The notes beneath the pieces are model-generated. The model was not told the origin of the DNA. It was given only the letters and a program-made list of their open reading frames with translations, and did no database searches. Of a DNA stretch of 64,000 nucleotides, positions 1 through 11,785 are shown in pieces (the first letter of the stretch is position 1; the number at the start of each line of letters is the position of its first letter). The translations under genes and the position numbers were made by a program. Source of the DNA: Gigantopelta aegis (taxonomy: Eukaryota; Mollusca; Gastropoda; Neomphalida; Peltospiridae); NCBI RefSeq assembly GCF_016097555.1, contig NC_054706.1:52425590-52489589 (forward strand), written 5' to 3'.

Positions 1-136
1 GTAAAACGTCCAGTTTTATGAGGTATCCAGTTTAGAGAGGTTCACTTTTGCAGATATTTAAAAAGGGACCATGAAAAACATCCGGTTTTGAGGGAATTCC
101 GGTTTACAGAGGGTCCTGTTTTGAGAGGTTTCACTG
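1..136. mobile_element. Tigger/pogo-like MITE fragment, cut by window edge
   Basis: The text matches the element at 12607-12765: aggtatccagttta, gagggaattccggttt, gaggtttcactg, followed by TA. The right terminus ends CACTG-TA at 132-138, as in mariner/pogo-type elements. The left end lies outside the window. Confidence 0.6.
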
Positions 137-138
137 TA

Positions 139-886
139 TATGAAAATATGTATTTGAAAGAATCATGTAGATTAAATTTGACAAAGTTAACATTTTATTT
201 TATTCTTTAGAATTATTGCACTTTTGTAATCTTGTTGAAGCACTTACCTTTTTATTATAATTAAATTACTTACTTTTGTACTCTTGTTAAAAGAACTTGC
301 TTTCATGTCACCAGAAAGCTTCACTGAAAAATACTTTTAACAGTCAAGGAAACAAGCATATATCACAGTACATTAAGTTAAAAATCAGAAAAGTGTGTTT
401 AAATTTTAACAAAGGTTTAAAAGTTTACACAACATGTTTTCATAGACATTCATCACAATGGATTGGCAATACTATAATAATAACTGCATGCATCTTAAAC
501 GTAATAAAATCTAACTAATAATATAATATCTAAATCTTCCAAGTATGACAATCTGTCAGTGTCATGTACCAAGCATGAAAACAAAATTTGAAAGGCAGTC
601 TCTAAAAAGAATTGCATGTAATATTTTCAGTTTTCCTTCAAAACAATGAAAATTTTAAACTACAGGTTTGTAGATAATTCAGGCATGGAAGATACGAGTA
701 GGCCTACATAGGCATTAAAAGCAGGAATGAAGAAGGAAATGCCCCTCCACCCCAATATTCTTTAAAATTATGCAATACCGAGTTAAAAGTAAAATCAATC
801 AATTCTGAGAGTACTGCTAAAGCAATTAACATGTCCCCAACAGGCTCAAAAAAAATTTGTTTCTCCTAGTTCAATATCTTGAAGGC
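139..886. other. AT-rich stretch, no gene seen
   Basis: Within or downstream of GAR1 on the minus strand. No Gar1 C-terminal RGG coding, no splice-flanked ORF and no clear repeat was found on either strand; the small plus-strand ORF at 297-518 has no recognisable content. Confidence 0.6.
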
Positions 887-1141
887 ACAGACCTAGTTTT
901 AACCCGTAAAAAAAATGGACACTAAGTTTAGTTAATTTACAAACCTGTAACTCATTTGGATAATGTTACAATAGAGTGAAAGAAGACTCAAAGAGTCTGT
1001 AATGTTAAAACAGAAAAACAGACTAGACTTGAATCAATAAACCACTACTTCTCAGACACACGTGCATTTTTAAAAATATGAAAAATGGCTCTAATAGTGA
1101 AAAATATGCTGTAGTGTTTAAAAACTAGGGTCTGTCCCTTT
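887..1141. mobile_element. MITE, same family as 3668-4056 (older copy)
   Basis: Shares with 3668-4056 the left part (cagacctagttttaaccc, aatggacact, gtttagttaa, caaacctg) and the right part (accactacttctcagac, gtagtgttta, ctagggtctgtcccttt). Arms are inverted (cagacctag / ctagggtctg). It seems to sit within a second repeat whose text (caatatcttgaggca) lies on both sides. Confidence 0.6.
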
Positions 1142-1310
1142 GAGACGGTGCCAAAAAAAAAGAGCTGAATTTTTTTTTTTTTATATCTCCTAAGTTTAAA
1201 GACCATAACTCTGTTAAAAATAGGTGAATACTATGAAAGTCAAACTTGAATTTTAACAGTACCTGATAAAGGAATACACAAACTTTCAGCTCAATATCTT
1301 GAGGCATAGC
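1125..1310 (-). repeat. Dispersed molluscan-type repeat (minus orientation)
   Basis: Reverse complement of phrases found at 15061-15260 and 30733-31165: 'tgcctcaagatattgagctg', 'gacagagttatggt' and 'aggagatataaaaa'. Class unknown; no terminal repeats or coding region seen. Confidence 0.45.
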
Positions 1311-1524
1311 GGGGTGGGGGAGGTCAGCGGGGTGGGGAGGTCAGCGGTGGGGAGGTCTAGGACTCTATATGTGGGAAAGAGTTGGGCCTATAGTCCCTTC
1401 CGGTTGGGCCAGTAGGGAACTAATAACTATTAAGTGCTCACACATGTATACATCTGCTGGCATCCTCTTAAGCCAATGTAGCACAATGAGTATTACTAAA
1501 AGAAAAAAACACTACAGTAACACA

Positions 1525-1909
1525 TAGTGCTGAGTGGTATTGAAATTTCAGGTTTGGTCTTGGTATCGGTATTTTGGGGGTGATTTACCTCAGCATCGAT
1601 ACGGTATTCTGTATTACCAATACCAATATTGAGTGGTATTTTCGGTATACCCAGATTTAAATGCATGCCCAAGTTAAGTTTCACACACTAATTTCATCTA
1701 AATAAAATTAAAATTCCATACACAAGACCTTCATCTCTCTCTGCTTTGAGCTATGTTTCATTTTAGATATATTGTTAGTGTTTTACTAAATGGTGGGAAA
1801 CATTCTTTAATACCGAAATTTCTGTATTTTGAGATTTGCTCGGTACAGTAAATCGGTAATGACACGATACCGATACCAAACAGTATATACAGTATACATC
1901 CCAGCTCTA
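1525..1909. mobile_element. hAT-like MITE with 8-bp target duplication
   Basis: Flanked by perfect direct repeats GTAACACA at 1517-1524 and 1910-1917. Imperfect terminal inverted repeats TAGTGCTGAGTGG and TAGAGCTGGGATG (reverse complement of right end). The interior has many ggtatcggta / accgatacc stretches that could fold together. 385 bp, no coding region; an 8-bp duplication is typical of hAT. Confidence 0.7.
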
Positions 1910-1993
1910 GTAACACATCCAGTGGTGTAATATCATTACATGTTACCTTTATTTCAGTTATTGGCTTGTGAAGCCTCTTCCAAAAAAGGATAC

Positions 1994-2142
1994 AACTTCT
2001 TTGATTTGACCAAAAATTTCATCCACTTTGCCAATCTGTTGTTTGTTATCTAGGAATATCGGTGCATTAAAGTAAGGAATCTTTTCATTGGTCGATTTGC
2101 ACACAAGGTCATCTTCACAAGGGTGGGTGAAAAAGCCCATTT
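1994..2142 (-). CDS. GAR1: GAR1 exon 3 (Gar1 core beta-barrel)
   Basis: Acceptor TATTTTCAG precedes 2142. It encodes [17 protein letters not shown] followed by [18 protein letters not shown] and [14 protein letters not shown], the dyskerin-binding core. The donor is most likely GTATCC at 1993 (phase 0); GTTGTA three bases earlier is an alternative. The frame beyond shows no homology to the family. Confidence 0.88.
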
Positions 2143-5100
2143 CTGAAAATAAAAAAAAAAACAGCAAAAGTTAATATTTTGAAAAGTACTGTAAAATAAA
2201 GTAATGATAATTTAACTGAAAATGTGAAATAATCCATTACAACTTACATTTATAAAAGGATTTGGAGGCTGAGAGCAAAACAAAAATTAAGATCCCAATT
2301 GAGCTTAGCCATGTATTATTCAGCGTTCAAAATAAGCCAATCTGATTAAAATTAGCTCTACTTAGATCTAACAGCATTGCGTGGACCCCCATGTCCAGAT
2401 GACATTTCATCTATAAATAACAATTTCAATATCGACCAATTACACTTCACCTTTTATAGCGTTATTCGGGAGCATGCAAATTCTAAAAATATTGGGCGAG
2501 ACTATTTATGCAATAGGCAAACTTGTTGGTCTATTTCAACATTGAGAAAAGTGCAGTAATAAACTCTGGATTGTATATTAGTATAAACAGATTTTATGGC
2601 TATACCATCACAGGATTTTTTTCGTCTTGAAACAAATTTTATATAAAATTTTATATTGAAATTAGTTTCCGGCATACTTCATAATTCACCCGAATCATTT
2701 CGTATACCCTCGGCATGATCCCGAATGTTTTCAAATTCTTTTCAGATCACTGGCATGATTTTGCAAGTCAGGTTTTGATTGGTCGAATTAAAGGTTAACT
2801 GGACATGAGCTCCAACGGAGTGCTGTTAGATCCACAGGAAATAGTAATTAACCAGTGGAGCTAATTTTAATTAGATTGAAAATAAACAATTGTCCGTTTG
2901 TCCTGATAAGTGAAAATAAATTCGGAAGTGGAACGAATTAATCCTAGATCATATGCAGGCTTATCATGTTGTTTATTTAGCACCCACCGGTAACTATCTT
3001 TCTAGTACAGACAATTGTACTACGATAATCGTTAGCTGAATGAACTTTGCATGTCACACCAATCAATTGGTGAGCCTAGGCAGGCCTCACTGGTTTACTT
3101 TAATCATTTTAATCGCTACTCTACGCATGAGCGTCGGCATATTTTGTTTTTACCGTGAAATACAGGAGAGATCAATGTAATGTAGTGATTGCAACAATAA
3201 CAGGTAAAGGGCCTCCGCCTGTGCTTCGTGCACTTTCATTTTTTCTCAACGTTGTCAATATGTCGCAAAAGATTCTACAACAGCATAATAAAGAACAATT
3301 TTTTAAATTAATAAATATTTATAAATACAGACTACCAGTGTGTTTGTTATTTGTTTATTTAACGGTGATAAATAATAGTTACAAGTATGCATCTCATCCG
3401 ACATTTGACGGCGACTTCGTTACTCATGAGTCAATCGGACCATCTCGCCCAAGCCATTTTTACGGAAATATGCGAGGTGTTCCGACTGTTTTTTGTGTTA
3501 CAGAAGCACCCGACAACGGCCGAATGCATGGTTCGAACTACCCGATGGGTTGAACAGACTTTGATGCACCGACAAGTGTTCGAGCCAATGAGATTCTACT
3601 GTATGTAAGTATGTTTTAAAATTTTGTATACAAATCAAAGTGTTTTAAAAACTTTTAAAAGTTAATGTTAAAGGTGCAGACTCTAGTTTCAGCCCGTAAA
3701 AATGGACACTTCAGTTTAGTTGATCTACAAACCTGAAATACACATTTGGATAAGGTTATAACAGCGAGAAGCTAACGTCTATGATGTTTAAATAGGGAAA
3801 TATCATCTAAAAATAACTAGAGCTTGTCTTGATAACCATTACTTCTCAGACTAACATGCGTTTTTAGAATCATGAAACATGCATTTTGGGGGTAATGCAA
3901 ATGCCTGGATGACCAGAACCATGTCAAGTGTACGAAAATTAATACTCTAAATAATAAAATTTAAGTACTTTTGATTTAAATTATAAAAAACCAAAACGGC
4001 TTTAAAAATGAAACAAGACATTTGTAGTGTTTAAAGACTAGGGTCTGTCACTTTAACAATACACCAATATCAGCACACTGATCTTTAGGATACCCACCTA
4101 CAACTTCTTCTGGAGGTCCCTGATCGTAATATCTGCCTCCTCCCCCTCCTCCACCCCTAAAACCCCCACGGCCTCCACCCCGGCCACCTAGAAAGAAAAC
4201 AAGAAAAAATACCTGTTACAGACTAGCATTGAACATTTTCACCAACACATGGTGTTGTAGTCTTCAAAATTTGTCAATCTTTAGACGTATTATTCCTTAA
4301 TTGGAATAAGTCTGAACCAGAGGTGTAAAATTATCATATTGATTGACAAAGAGAGAGAAGGAAGGAAGAAATGTTTTATTTAATGACGCACTCAACACAT
4401 TTTATTTACAGTTATATGGGTCGGACATATGGTTAAGGACCACACAGGTATTGAGAATGAGAGAGGAAACCCACTGTCGCCACTTCATCAGCTACTCAGG
4501 TTTTCAATTAGCAGCAAGGGATATTTTATACACACCATCCCACAGACAGCATAGTACATACCACAGTCTTTGTTACACCAGTTGTGGAGCACTGGCTGGA
4601 ACGAGAAATAGTCCAATGGGCCCACCAACAGGAATCAATCCTAGATCGATCGCGCATCAGGCGACAGAGACCGAGTGAGAGAAAGTGTATGAGTGTGTGA
4701 GTAGTGTATGTGAGAAAAAGAGAGAGACTGTATGCATCTCATAACACTGAATACTTCCAAGAAGCTCATGGGGCACTAATGGTGATGAAAGACAAACACA
4801 TCACAGCTGGATTAACAGCCTGGAACCAGCCTCAGTGGTGTTGTAGTTAAGTAGTGTTTTCCCTAGCTTGTTTTAGCATGGTGCAGCACCATGCCTCAAT
4901 AGTCTAGTACCATCTTACCTTAATCAGCACCATGCTGCCCTGAGATTAAACAAGCCTTTTTCACTAATTAATTCTAAAATTGCCTTTACAAACCTGCACA
5001 AATTGCACAAATGACCGTTTCGTTCGTGCATCGGTTATGCCATTTTATTTGGCATAACCGATTTACCGTTCGTGTAAAATTTACTGAATGATTAGTCCCG

Positions 5101-6561
5101 GCAAAGTACCAAAATATTTTTATCGCTAGTACAAACATTAGACTTGTTCCCAACGCAGTGCTTTTGCGTTGTGCGTAACGTAACCAGTCAAGATTGTATA
5201 AATATCTTGCGAAATAGGTGCATTCCCATTGGTTGTTAGAAGGCATTATAGCCAAATTTAACCAATCAAAAATGGCGATATTGTGATGATCATTACAATC
5301 TCGAACTGGATCAGCAACCAGGGTAAACCAGAGTCACAGTGACCCTATTATTAACTGTAATTCCAAATCGGATAGTGACAGTGACGACTACAGTGTCAGT
5401 GATAATGACAGTGACAGTATCAGTATCCACTGTTCTTCAGATGAGGAAGATGGCACCGAGTCTCCCACTCAGGACTGAATGTCATAACATTATATACACA
5501 TAAAAGACTAACATTATTAAATTAATGGTACCATAAGTGATTGCCTTGCAATGAATTCTTATTTATTCACACGTAGTTATGCACACATGATGATGTGTTT
5601 TATATAATAGGTCTGACATTCACTATATTTTGGTAATTTATTACAATAGTCCTAATCATTATTATTATTTTTAAATCTCTTAAAACATTTGTATACATAT
5701 ACTTTTTACTTAGTTAAGTTGTTGTTTTTTTAAATTATAAAGAAAAAAACCCAGGTTATGCAAACCAAAATAGGTTATGCCAAAACATTTTGCATAACCC
5801 CTTTTTAGGTTATGCAAATTTTTAATTTGTGCAGGCCTGCTTTATAAAATATCCAAAAAGGTATTATTAATTAATTTTGCCATTTATTTATTAAAGCAAG
5901 CACATAAATTACATTAATGTTTATTTCAATTAATTTTTGTGTATTTTAATGGAAAAAAAAAAAGCCCTGAAAATGGTGAAAATGCTATTTGTGCTGTTTG
6001 TAATAGCCCACCTGGGTTTTTTCTGCCAATATTTAGTACACATGTATGTAAAAAATATATAATTAACTTTTAGCTAAGTTTACAACTAGTCGTCAGGATC
6101 ATGATCAGAATGAAAGAAAGACATGTTTTATTTAACAACGCACTCAACATTGTATTTACGGTTATGTGTGTCAGACATATGGTTAAGGACCACACAGATA
6201 GTGAGAGAGGAAACCTGCTGTCGCCACTTCATGGGCTACTCTTTTCGATTAGCAGCAAGGGATCTTTTATATGCACCATCCCACAGACAGGGTAGTACAT
6301 ACCACAGCCTTTGATATACCAGTCATGGTGTACTGGCTGGAACGAGAAATCAAGCAATGGGGCCACCCATGGGGATCGATCTCGCACCGACCGTGCACTG
6401 ACCGTGCACTGTACCACTGGGCTACGTCCCGCCCTGGCTGGAACAAGAAATAGCCCAATGGGCTAGGATACCCAGAAGTACAATTACTATTTACCTCTTC
6501 CTCCTCCGCCTCCTCTAAAACCTCGACCACCTCCTCCCCCACCACGACCTCGAAACGACAT
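1994..6561 (-). CDS. GAR1: GAR1-like H/ACA snoRNP subunit 1, 5' part of gene (partial)
   Basis: Three minus-strand exons (6561-6495, 4187-4098, 2142-1994) join in phase into about 102 residues: a Met-Ser-Phe-Arg start, an N-terminal Gly/Arg-rich (RGG) region of about 50 residues, [14 protein letters not shown], then the Gar1 core with [24 protein letters not shown] and [14 protein letters not shown]. These match metazoan GAR1 (recalled human GAR1: about 217 aa, two RGG tails flanking this core). GAR1 binds dyskerin in nucleolar and Cajal-body H/ACA RNPs that pseudouridylate rRNA and snRNA, and is part of telomerase RNP in vertebrates. The rest of the core and the C-terminal RGG tail were not found between 1 and 1958 and presumably lie left of the window. 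Donors and acceptors are GT-AG with phases 1, 1 and 0. Introns carry MITEs and SINEs. Identity is confident; the exact 3' edge of the third exon is less so. Confidence 0.9.
2338..2878. mobile_element. Mutator-like MITE with 9-bp target duplication
   Basis: Terminal inverted repeats CAATCTGATTAAAATTAGC and CAATCTAATTAAAATTAGC, continuing into gctctactt / gctccactg and inner inverted blocks around gatctaacagca and catgtccag. Flanks AAAATAAGC (2329-2337) and AAAATAAAC (2879-2887) are a 9-bp duplication with one change. 541 bp, non-coding. The duplication length suggests the Mutator/MULE superfamily. Confidence 0.7.
3115..3610 (+). other. Unexplained coding-like patch in GAR1 intron
   Basis: Two overlapping plus-strand frames stay open: 3155-3553 (132 codons) and 3387-3608 (73 codons, including [18 protein letters not shown]). 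CpG content is higher than in neighbouring DNA. No family was recognised and no splice signals are compelling; it could be a relic transposase fragment or chance. Confidence 0.25.
3668..4056. mobile_element. MITE with TTAA-flanked inverted termini
   Basis: Left end ttaaaggtgcagactctagt and right end (reverse complement) ttaaagtgacagacccta are inverted; TTAA occurs at both extremes (3668-3671, 4053-4056). About 390 bp, AT-rich, non-coding. A related copy lies at 887-1141, and a short end-like piece (ctagggtcagtgacttta) at about 44969-44987. TTAA ends are compatible with piggyBac-type movement, unproven. Confidence 0.6.
4098..4187 (-). CDS. GAR1: GAR1 exon 2 (RGG tail and entry to core)
   Basis: Acceptor TTTCTTTCTAG precedes 4187. 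It encodes [13 protein letters not shown], a Gly run, then [12 protein letters not shown], and ends one base into the next Glu codon with donor GTGGGT at 4097. DQGPPE is the conserved hinge before the Gar1 core. Phases match the neighbours. Confidence 0.87.
   Translation of the reverse strand: MAGVEAVGVLGVEEGEEADITIRDLQKKL
4346..4680 (-). mobile_element. tRNA-headed SINE, family A (minus)
   Basis: Read on the minus strand it has the shared SINE body: gtggagcactgg, gtgtataaaatatccc, gctgctaattg, gtggcgacagtggg, ccatatgt, ataactgtaaataaaatgtg, ending in the cttcc-rich tail. The tRNA-like head lies near 4640-4680. It sits in the GAR1 intron between exons 1 and 2. Confidence 0.75.
4989..5839. 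mobile_element. MITE with CAGGCCTGCACAAATT ends
   Basis: The right terminus reads (reverse complement) CAGGCCTGCACAAATT; the left reads CAAACCTGCACAAATT. Subterminal inverted motifs ggttatgcc/ggcataacc recur at 5030-5070 and 5750-5815 and could fold on themselves. About 850 bp with no convincing coding. No clear target duplication, so the superfamily is open (ends resemble hAT). Confidence 0.6.
6108..6437 (-). mobile_element. tRNA-headed SINE, family A (minus)
   Basis: Starts with the (gaaa)n tail complement at 6108, contains the conserved body (gtcgccacttcatgggc, gatcttttatatgcacca) and ends in a tRNA-like head with 'ccactgggctacgtcccgcc' near 6415-6435. Lies in the GAR1 first intron, 60 bases from exon 1. 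Confidence 0.78.
6495..6561 (-). CDS. GAR1: GAR1 exon 1 (start codon, RGG tail)
   Basis: ATG at 6561-6559 begins [14 protein letters not shown]; 22 codons plus one base, then donor GTAAAT at 6494. MSFRG is the usual start of animal GAR1, which fixes the start codon. Phase 1 intron. Confidence 0.88.
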
Positions 6562-6599
6562 CTAGACAAGGACACAAGTATAAATCTGAAGAATAAAAA

Positions 6600-7420
6600 A
6601 CATTCAATGTTGATGATATATATATATATCAACATTCAGAAAAAAACTGGTTGATTACTGAAGATATGATATTTCGAATCAGCAGAGGAATTTCAAGTGA
6701 CATTTTTTATCCTGTCAGTTTTATAACGGCTTTATAATGTGGTCGTAAATCAACTTTACAAAATTACAGCAGCTTTTGTAGTGGCATTAATTTCTTCTGC
6801 GAATTTTGTGGACTGAATACAAAATACAAAAAGATAAAAAAAAACACAATGGGTCTGCCAAGTTCAGATTTGTTACCTAGCAATCATTATCATTATGTAA
6901 TGAACTAAGTAACACCGAGTTAGAAATAACAACACATATTGTCATAAATTTAGTTCCTTCAGTAACTCCATTATTAAATGCCAGTAACAATGATAGCCCT
7001 ACCTATAAAGTAGTGATACACGAATAACACATTTACTAGTTGTACTAATCATCTTGTACACATCTAAGGGATTGAACAGTATTGTAATGTGAACGTGATC
7101 AATTGCACTCAAAATTTCACATTTCAAAAACATTATCTTTCATTGTTGTATGATAAAATAAGAGAAAATAAAAAACAGAACACTTTTATTTTCATAAATT
7201 TATTTATTCAATTGTTCAGTTATTAAATATGAGTCACATACTTGTAAAGAATTACATTAAGAACAGTGATAAGATAAAGAATTAATCATAAATACATGTA
7301 TACTACAATAATCATCTGCATACATGTAAGTTGCCAGACTATATTTTGTGGTAACATGTAAATGCTTATTTTAATGCCTGACAAGCACCAACTTGAAACT
7401 TGAGTGCAACAACTGGGATG
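6600..7420. other. GAR1 upstream / intergenic DNA, no gene seen
   Basis: Upstream of the GAR1 start codon. A short (TA)n palindrome lies at 6609-6634 (gttgatgatata ... tatatcaac). AT-rich with no CpG island, TATA-like consensus at a defined distance, or recognisable ORF. Confidence 0.5.
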
Positions 7421-8186
7421 CAGATGATTCGTCCTTTGGACGTTCCGTCCACTAAAAATTTGTCCACTGTTGACCTCGAGATGATTCGTCCACAACCAAA
7501 AATTGTTCTTGGACAATTTATTCACTATAATTGTTTTTGTATTAGTTATTTACCGTATATTTCGTCCACGGACTAAATAAATGTACAGACACTTTTTATT
7601 TTATTGGAATATCGACACAGAGAATTGCCAGAAAAGTGCAGATTGTAACCTAACCTAACAGCTTTGCCATGCCTATATCTCCGACATCGCCAGTGGCTTT
7701 GCCAGCAGCAGAAGGGGGGTTACCAAGTATGATGGGGACAATTTGACAGACATAGTCTATTGTAGTTATAACATTGTAATTATAATAGGGTATGGTATTT
7801 TGTGTGTGGACAAATACGTGCCTGTAGACGAATTGTGTACGGAATATAGCAATCGCAATGTACAAATGGTAATTTAACAAGAGTTTAGTTAGGCCTACTA
7901 GCTTTGGTTTCTAAATAGTATGTCAGAATTACAGGTCACGTGTAATTGAAGAGCAACTTGACTATAATGGACACAGACAGACAATAACAAGTTGATAGTG
8001 CCACTAAAATTTTGTTTGTTTTATATACTAGTAATTTACCACAAAACGAAAATAATTAACCATTCCAATGTCTAAAAAATAACATTTTAGATTTATTGGT
8101 CTAAATGTTGTAATCGAGTGGATGAATTGTCCGAGGTGGGTGGACGAATCGTCTGTGGACGAAACATCCAGAGGACGAACCGTCTG
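7421..8186. mobile_element. MITE with repeated CGTCCAC subterminal motifs
   Basis: Ends CAGATGATTCGTCC (left) and CAGACGGTTCGTCC (right, reverse complement) are inverted and followed on both sides by a series of cgtccac / tgtccac motifs spaced about 15-25 bp, e.g. ggacgttccgtccac left and ggatgtttcgtccac right. The middle is AT-rich. 766 bp, no clear target duplication. Confidence 0.6.
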
Positions 8187-9076
8187 GAAAGCCAACAACT
8201 GAACAAGTAATAGATTGGAGATTGGATTAAATCTGAAGAACATCTGCACCACTATGTCAATGAAGATGAATTTATGGTTACGACATTTGTAATTGTTTTT
8301 AATAAAAATATGCAAAGTTTATGTATGAGATCGATTAATGTGTAGTTATTTTTAATTTTATCTCAGATAAAATTATAAATGTAACAACTTTTAAAAAAGT
8401 AAAAAAATATTCATCATTCATCAATTTCATGTTACAGCACCTTTAGACTTTAACGCCGAAAGGCATACAATGGAGTAAATATTTAATGATTAGGCCTACG
8501 TACTACACTCATTCGATATAACTTAACGGAGCTTTGAATAAGTCTATCACACGTCCAATATTATGTGACATATGCTCATGAAATAAATTTTAAACATGCA
8601 TTTTGTCTTACCACAGTCGATGTTGATATTTGTTTGCAAAGCACGTGGTTCCTGTTTAAATGCGCATGTGTATAAATTCATTTACGGTTGTTGTAATCTT
8701 TTATTAACTATTAATAATCCGAAACATATAATATATAAACAAAGTAATTATTTAAATACAGTGTTTGGTGTTTGTTTGTTATTTTTCTGATCTTGAAATA
8801 TCTTTAATTAGGTTTTTTTTAAGAAAAGGAAACGGCAACCAAAACGTAATTCGTACGGTCGAATATCAAAAAACGGCAATGTTACGTTGTTATTAAATGT
8901 GTTCAAATAATGACTTTTAATTATTTTATACACCTTTGTTTTATAATTAACTGTTGCTAAGGTTCCTTTGTTGCTCCTTATACAAGTGAATGAATTATGC
9001 CACGGGAAAACAGGTGAAACGACAAAAGAATATTGCCATATTAATAAAGGGTTGCAGGTCATAATTTGCATTTCCT
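8187..9076. other. AT-rich intergenic stretch, nothing recognised
   Basis: No splice-flanked ORF, tandem repeat or SINE was recognised. Small ORFs here have composition like the surrounding DNA. Confidence 0.5.
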
Positions 9077-10192
9077 AAAGTCTGAACCACATTGTTAACA
9101 ACTATAATAAATTACCTTTAATTAGCAATATATTTTACCCATTTTTGTTCAGACAGAAATCGTAAAATCAACAACCCCATTACAGTAATACAAATTCCAC
9201 ATACTATGATACTAAACTTCGAACCAAATTGTTAAGTATCATAAATTAACTTGGTGTCGTATGTTTTGGATACGATAATCAAAACATTAAAATATAATAA
9301 AAATAATATTTCGTAAATACAATAATACTTTATGTATCTCAAGTCACATTAGTTTATTATGAAAAACAATGATAATCTCCCATGAACATCGGTTTTCCTC
9401 CAAAAAAACCAAGCCACTAAGTCATACAAGTGTTTCCGCTATATTTTGACAAATGTCATATGTTTTCGATAGTTTCATTGGCTGTCTATTATTGTACTTG
9501 TTATGGTACTGTAGGGTCTACACATAAAATTCTTCTTTTAAAAATAAAATCATAAAATGTTTGAAACTTTAAAAAAAATATCAAATAATTTTCAGAACAA
9601 TAAACAGTTTTAACAGAAAACATATTTACATTATGTTCTTGTCATAGATTAATGTCTAATCGCCTTGTTCTATGTATCAAGGGAACCAAAAATAGAATTG
9701 TCACCTTAAGTACTCTGACAGGTAGAGAACTACATGCATATATTTTCATAAAATTTAACTCCACTAAACCATCTTGATTTGTACTAAATGTAAATGTACA
9801 AGTTGTAAACAGGCCTCTGTCCGAAATTACTGAAAAGAACTTTGTTGTGAATGACATAAGAGGTAACCCAACTAGTCATCCATATGTTCAGGCTAATAGT
9901 AATGTATTATCGCGCGATACATGCTGTTACAAACAAAGTATCAAAAACATATGTCAATCGAAATTGTATGACTGCACGATATTCTCCTCAAAAAAGCAAA
10001 ATGGCAGATGGTGAAAATTTGCATGTATTTTGCCCTATCTAAGGGAAGTCGATATCGGTGACATTGTTCAGGTGTGCACAAATGTGAAATTATGATAGTT
10101 GCCCAGTGGGCAACCAGTAGCTGAAGTTTGGTTGCCCAACATCATCTCTTGGTTGCCCACATATTTCATAAAAGTTTTATGAATATAACCGG

Positions 10193-10578
10193 CCTCGGTG
10201 GCGTCGTGGCAGGCCATCGGTCTACAGGCTGGTAGGTACTGGGTTCGGATCCCAGTCGAGGCATGGGATTTTTAATCCAGATACCCACTCCAAACCCTGA
10301 GTGAGTGCTCCGCAAGGCTCAATGGGTAGGTGTAAACCACTTGCACCGGCCAGTGATCCATAACTGGTTCAACAAAGGCCATGATTTGTGCTATCCTGCC
10401 TGTGGGAAGCGCAAATAAAAGATCCCTTGCTGCCAATCGGAAGAGTAGCCCATGTGGTGGCGACGGTGGGTTTCCTCTCAAAATCTGTGTGGTCCTGACC
10501 ATATGTCTGACGCCATATAACCGTAAATAAAATGTGTTGAGTGCATCGTTAAATAAAACACTTCTTTCTTTCTTTTAT
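10193..10578 (+). mobile_element. tRNA-headed SINE, full length, head type 2
   Basis: The head gtcgtggcaggccatcggtc with a B-box-like ggttcggatcccagtcgag is followed by the SINE body (caaggctcaatgggtaggtg, ggaagcgcaaataaaagatc, gtggcgacggtgggtttcc) and the ataaccgtaaataaaatgtg / cgttaaataaaacacttcttt tail with (ttc/ttt) repeats. 386 bp, the most complete copy in the window. Confidence 0.8.
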
Positions 10579-11399
10579 GAATATAATTTTGAACTGTCAT
10601 TAAAATGAAACTGAAATTTAAAATGTTTTTGTTATTATCATTACTTATCAGTTTAGTTTTATTCCTTTTTTTAACATTATTTATCTATAGCTCATCTTCG
10701 CTTTGGCTGTCACAGTCATAATACTTTGATGAACTGAATGGTTGTTGATGTAGTTGTAGCCTTTCACCCACCATTCAATGACACGTACAATTCCAATGAT
10801 GCAAAACGCTGCAGAAATTGCTTAATTGTTGAACGGCTCCTTAGAGTGAGAAAGCGCAGGAATACTCTGTAAAACTGTACATGTGATGATCACACCACCT
10901 GCCAAAATCATGCACGGTGGACGCTGAGTGGATGGCAGTGTTTGGGTGGATATTTATATCGCCTGTCAGTCAAGTTGTCAGTGCCGATACTTTTGAATTA
11001 CCTGTGACTGTTCAAGTGTCATGAAGTTTTGGTTTTTATTTTATGTGTTTTATGATTTATTTTGATGCCCGTAACTGTTTGACAAAGAATGGTTGCCCGC
11101 AACATATTTTGCTTGTCCCAAGTGCGCGGACAACCAATTTGTGCACCCCTGTCGTTACAGTTTCGTATGTGGAATGTGTCACTGTAATGTATTTTTCATG
11201 ATTTGTGTTTGGACAAAATTTGGGGGAAATCTAATTGTAATTAAAAGTAGTAGAGTAATTTATCGTTAACAATTTGGTTTGGACTTTAGATGATAACATG
11301 TCTACTATAGCCCGTCCCACAGGGAATGGCTTTGGAATTTACTACTAGTTATTTATTTCTGAGTCGATTGTTTTGTAAATTGCACACAAAAATAGTAAC

Positions 11400-11785
11400 T
11401 TTTTCAATGTGTCCCTCCGTTACCATGAATTTATTTTTTATTAAAAATATAATTATTGAGTGATGTATTTCAAAATTATATTATTGTTTTATGCATATGT
11501 TAGCTTGATTTCTGTTATACTAGTTCCATTGTTGGATGCCTAGCACACCAGATAAAAACAACTGTAAGTCATTTTGTGTGATTTGCATTTCATGTCCCTC
11601 CGTTACCAAATTTTAAAAACCCATTTATGACATTTAATATAGAGTTGCATTAGATATTTTTATGCAGCAGTTTAAAGGAACCTATCACCTATAAAACCAA
11701 TCCAAAAGTAAAAATCTTATGACAAAAACTTAATTCAGTATGAACTATTTTATGTGTAAAAGTAGTTAAAATGTCCCTCCATTAC
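11400..11785 (+). repeat. Spaced motif repeat tgtccctccgttacc
   Basis: tgtccctccgttacc occurs at 11407 and 11594 and as tgtccctccattact at 11772, spaced about 180-190 bp in AT-rich DNA whose surrounding sequence is only weakly alike. Possible ancient tandem duplication or part of the 9077-11929 element. Confidence 0.4.

Noticed and set aside
10326-10335. ATGGGTAG/GTGTAA as DDX46 exon 1: joined to 12126 it would read MGRSYRHRSAS, strikingly like human MGRESRHYRKRSAS
   Set aside because: The ATG and donor lie inside the conserved body of a SINE and recur in the copy at 55826-55840, so coincidence is more likely than exon use; only cDNA could revive it.
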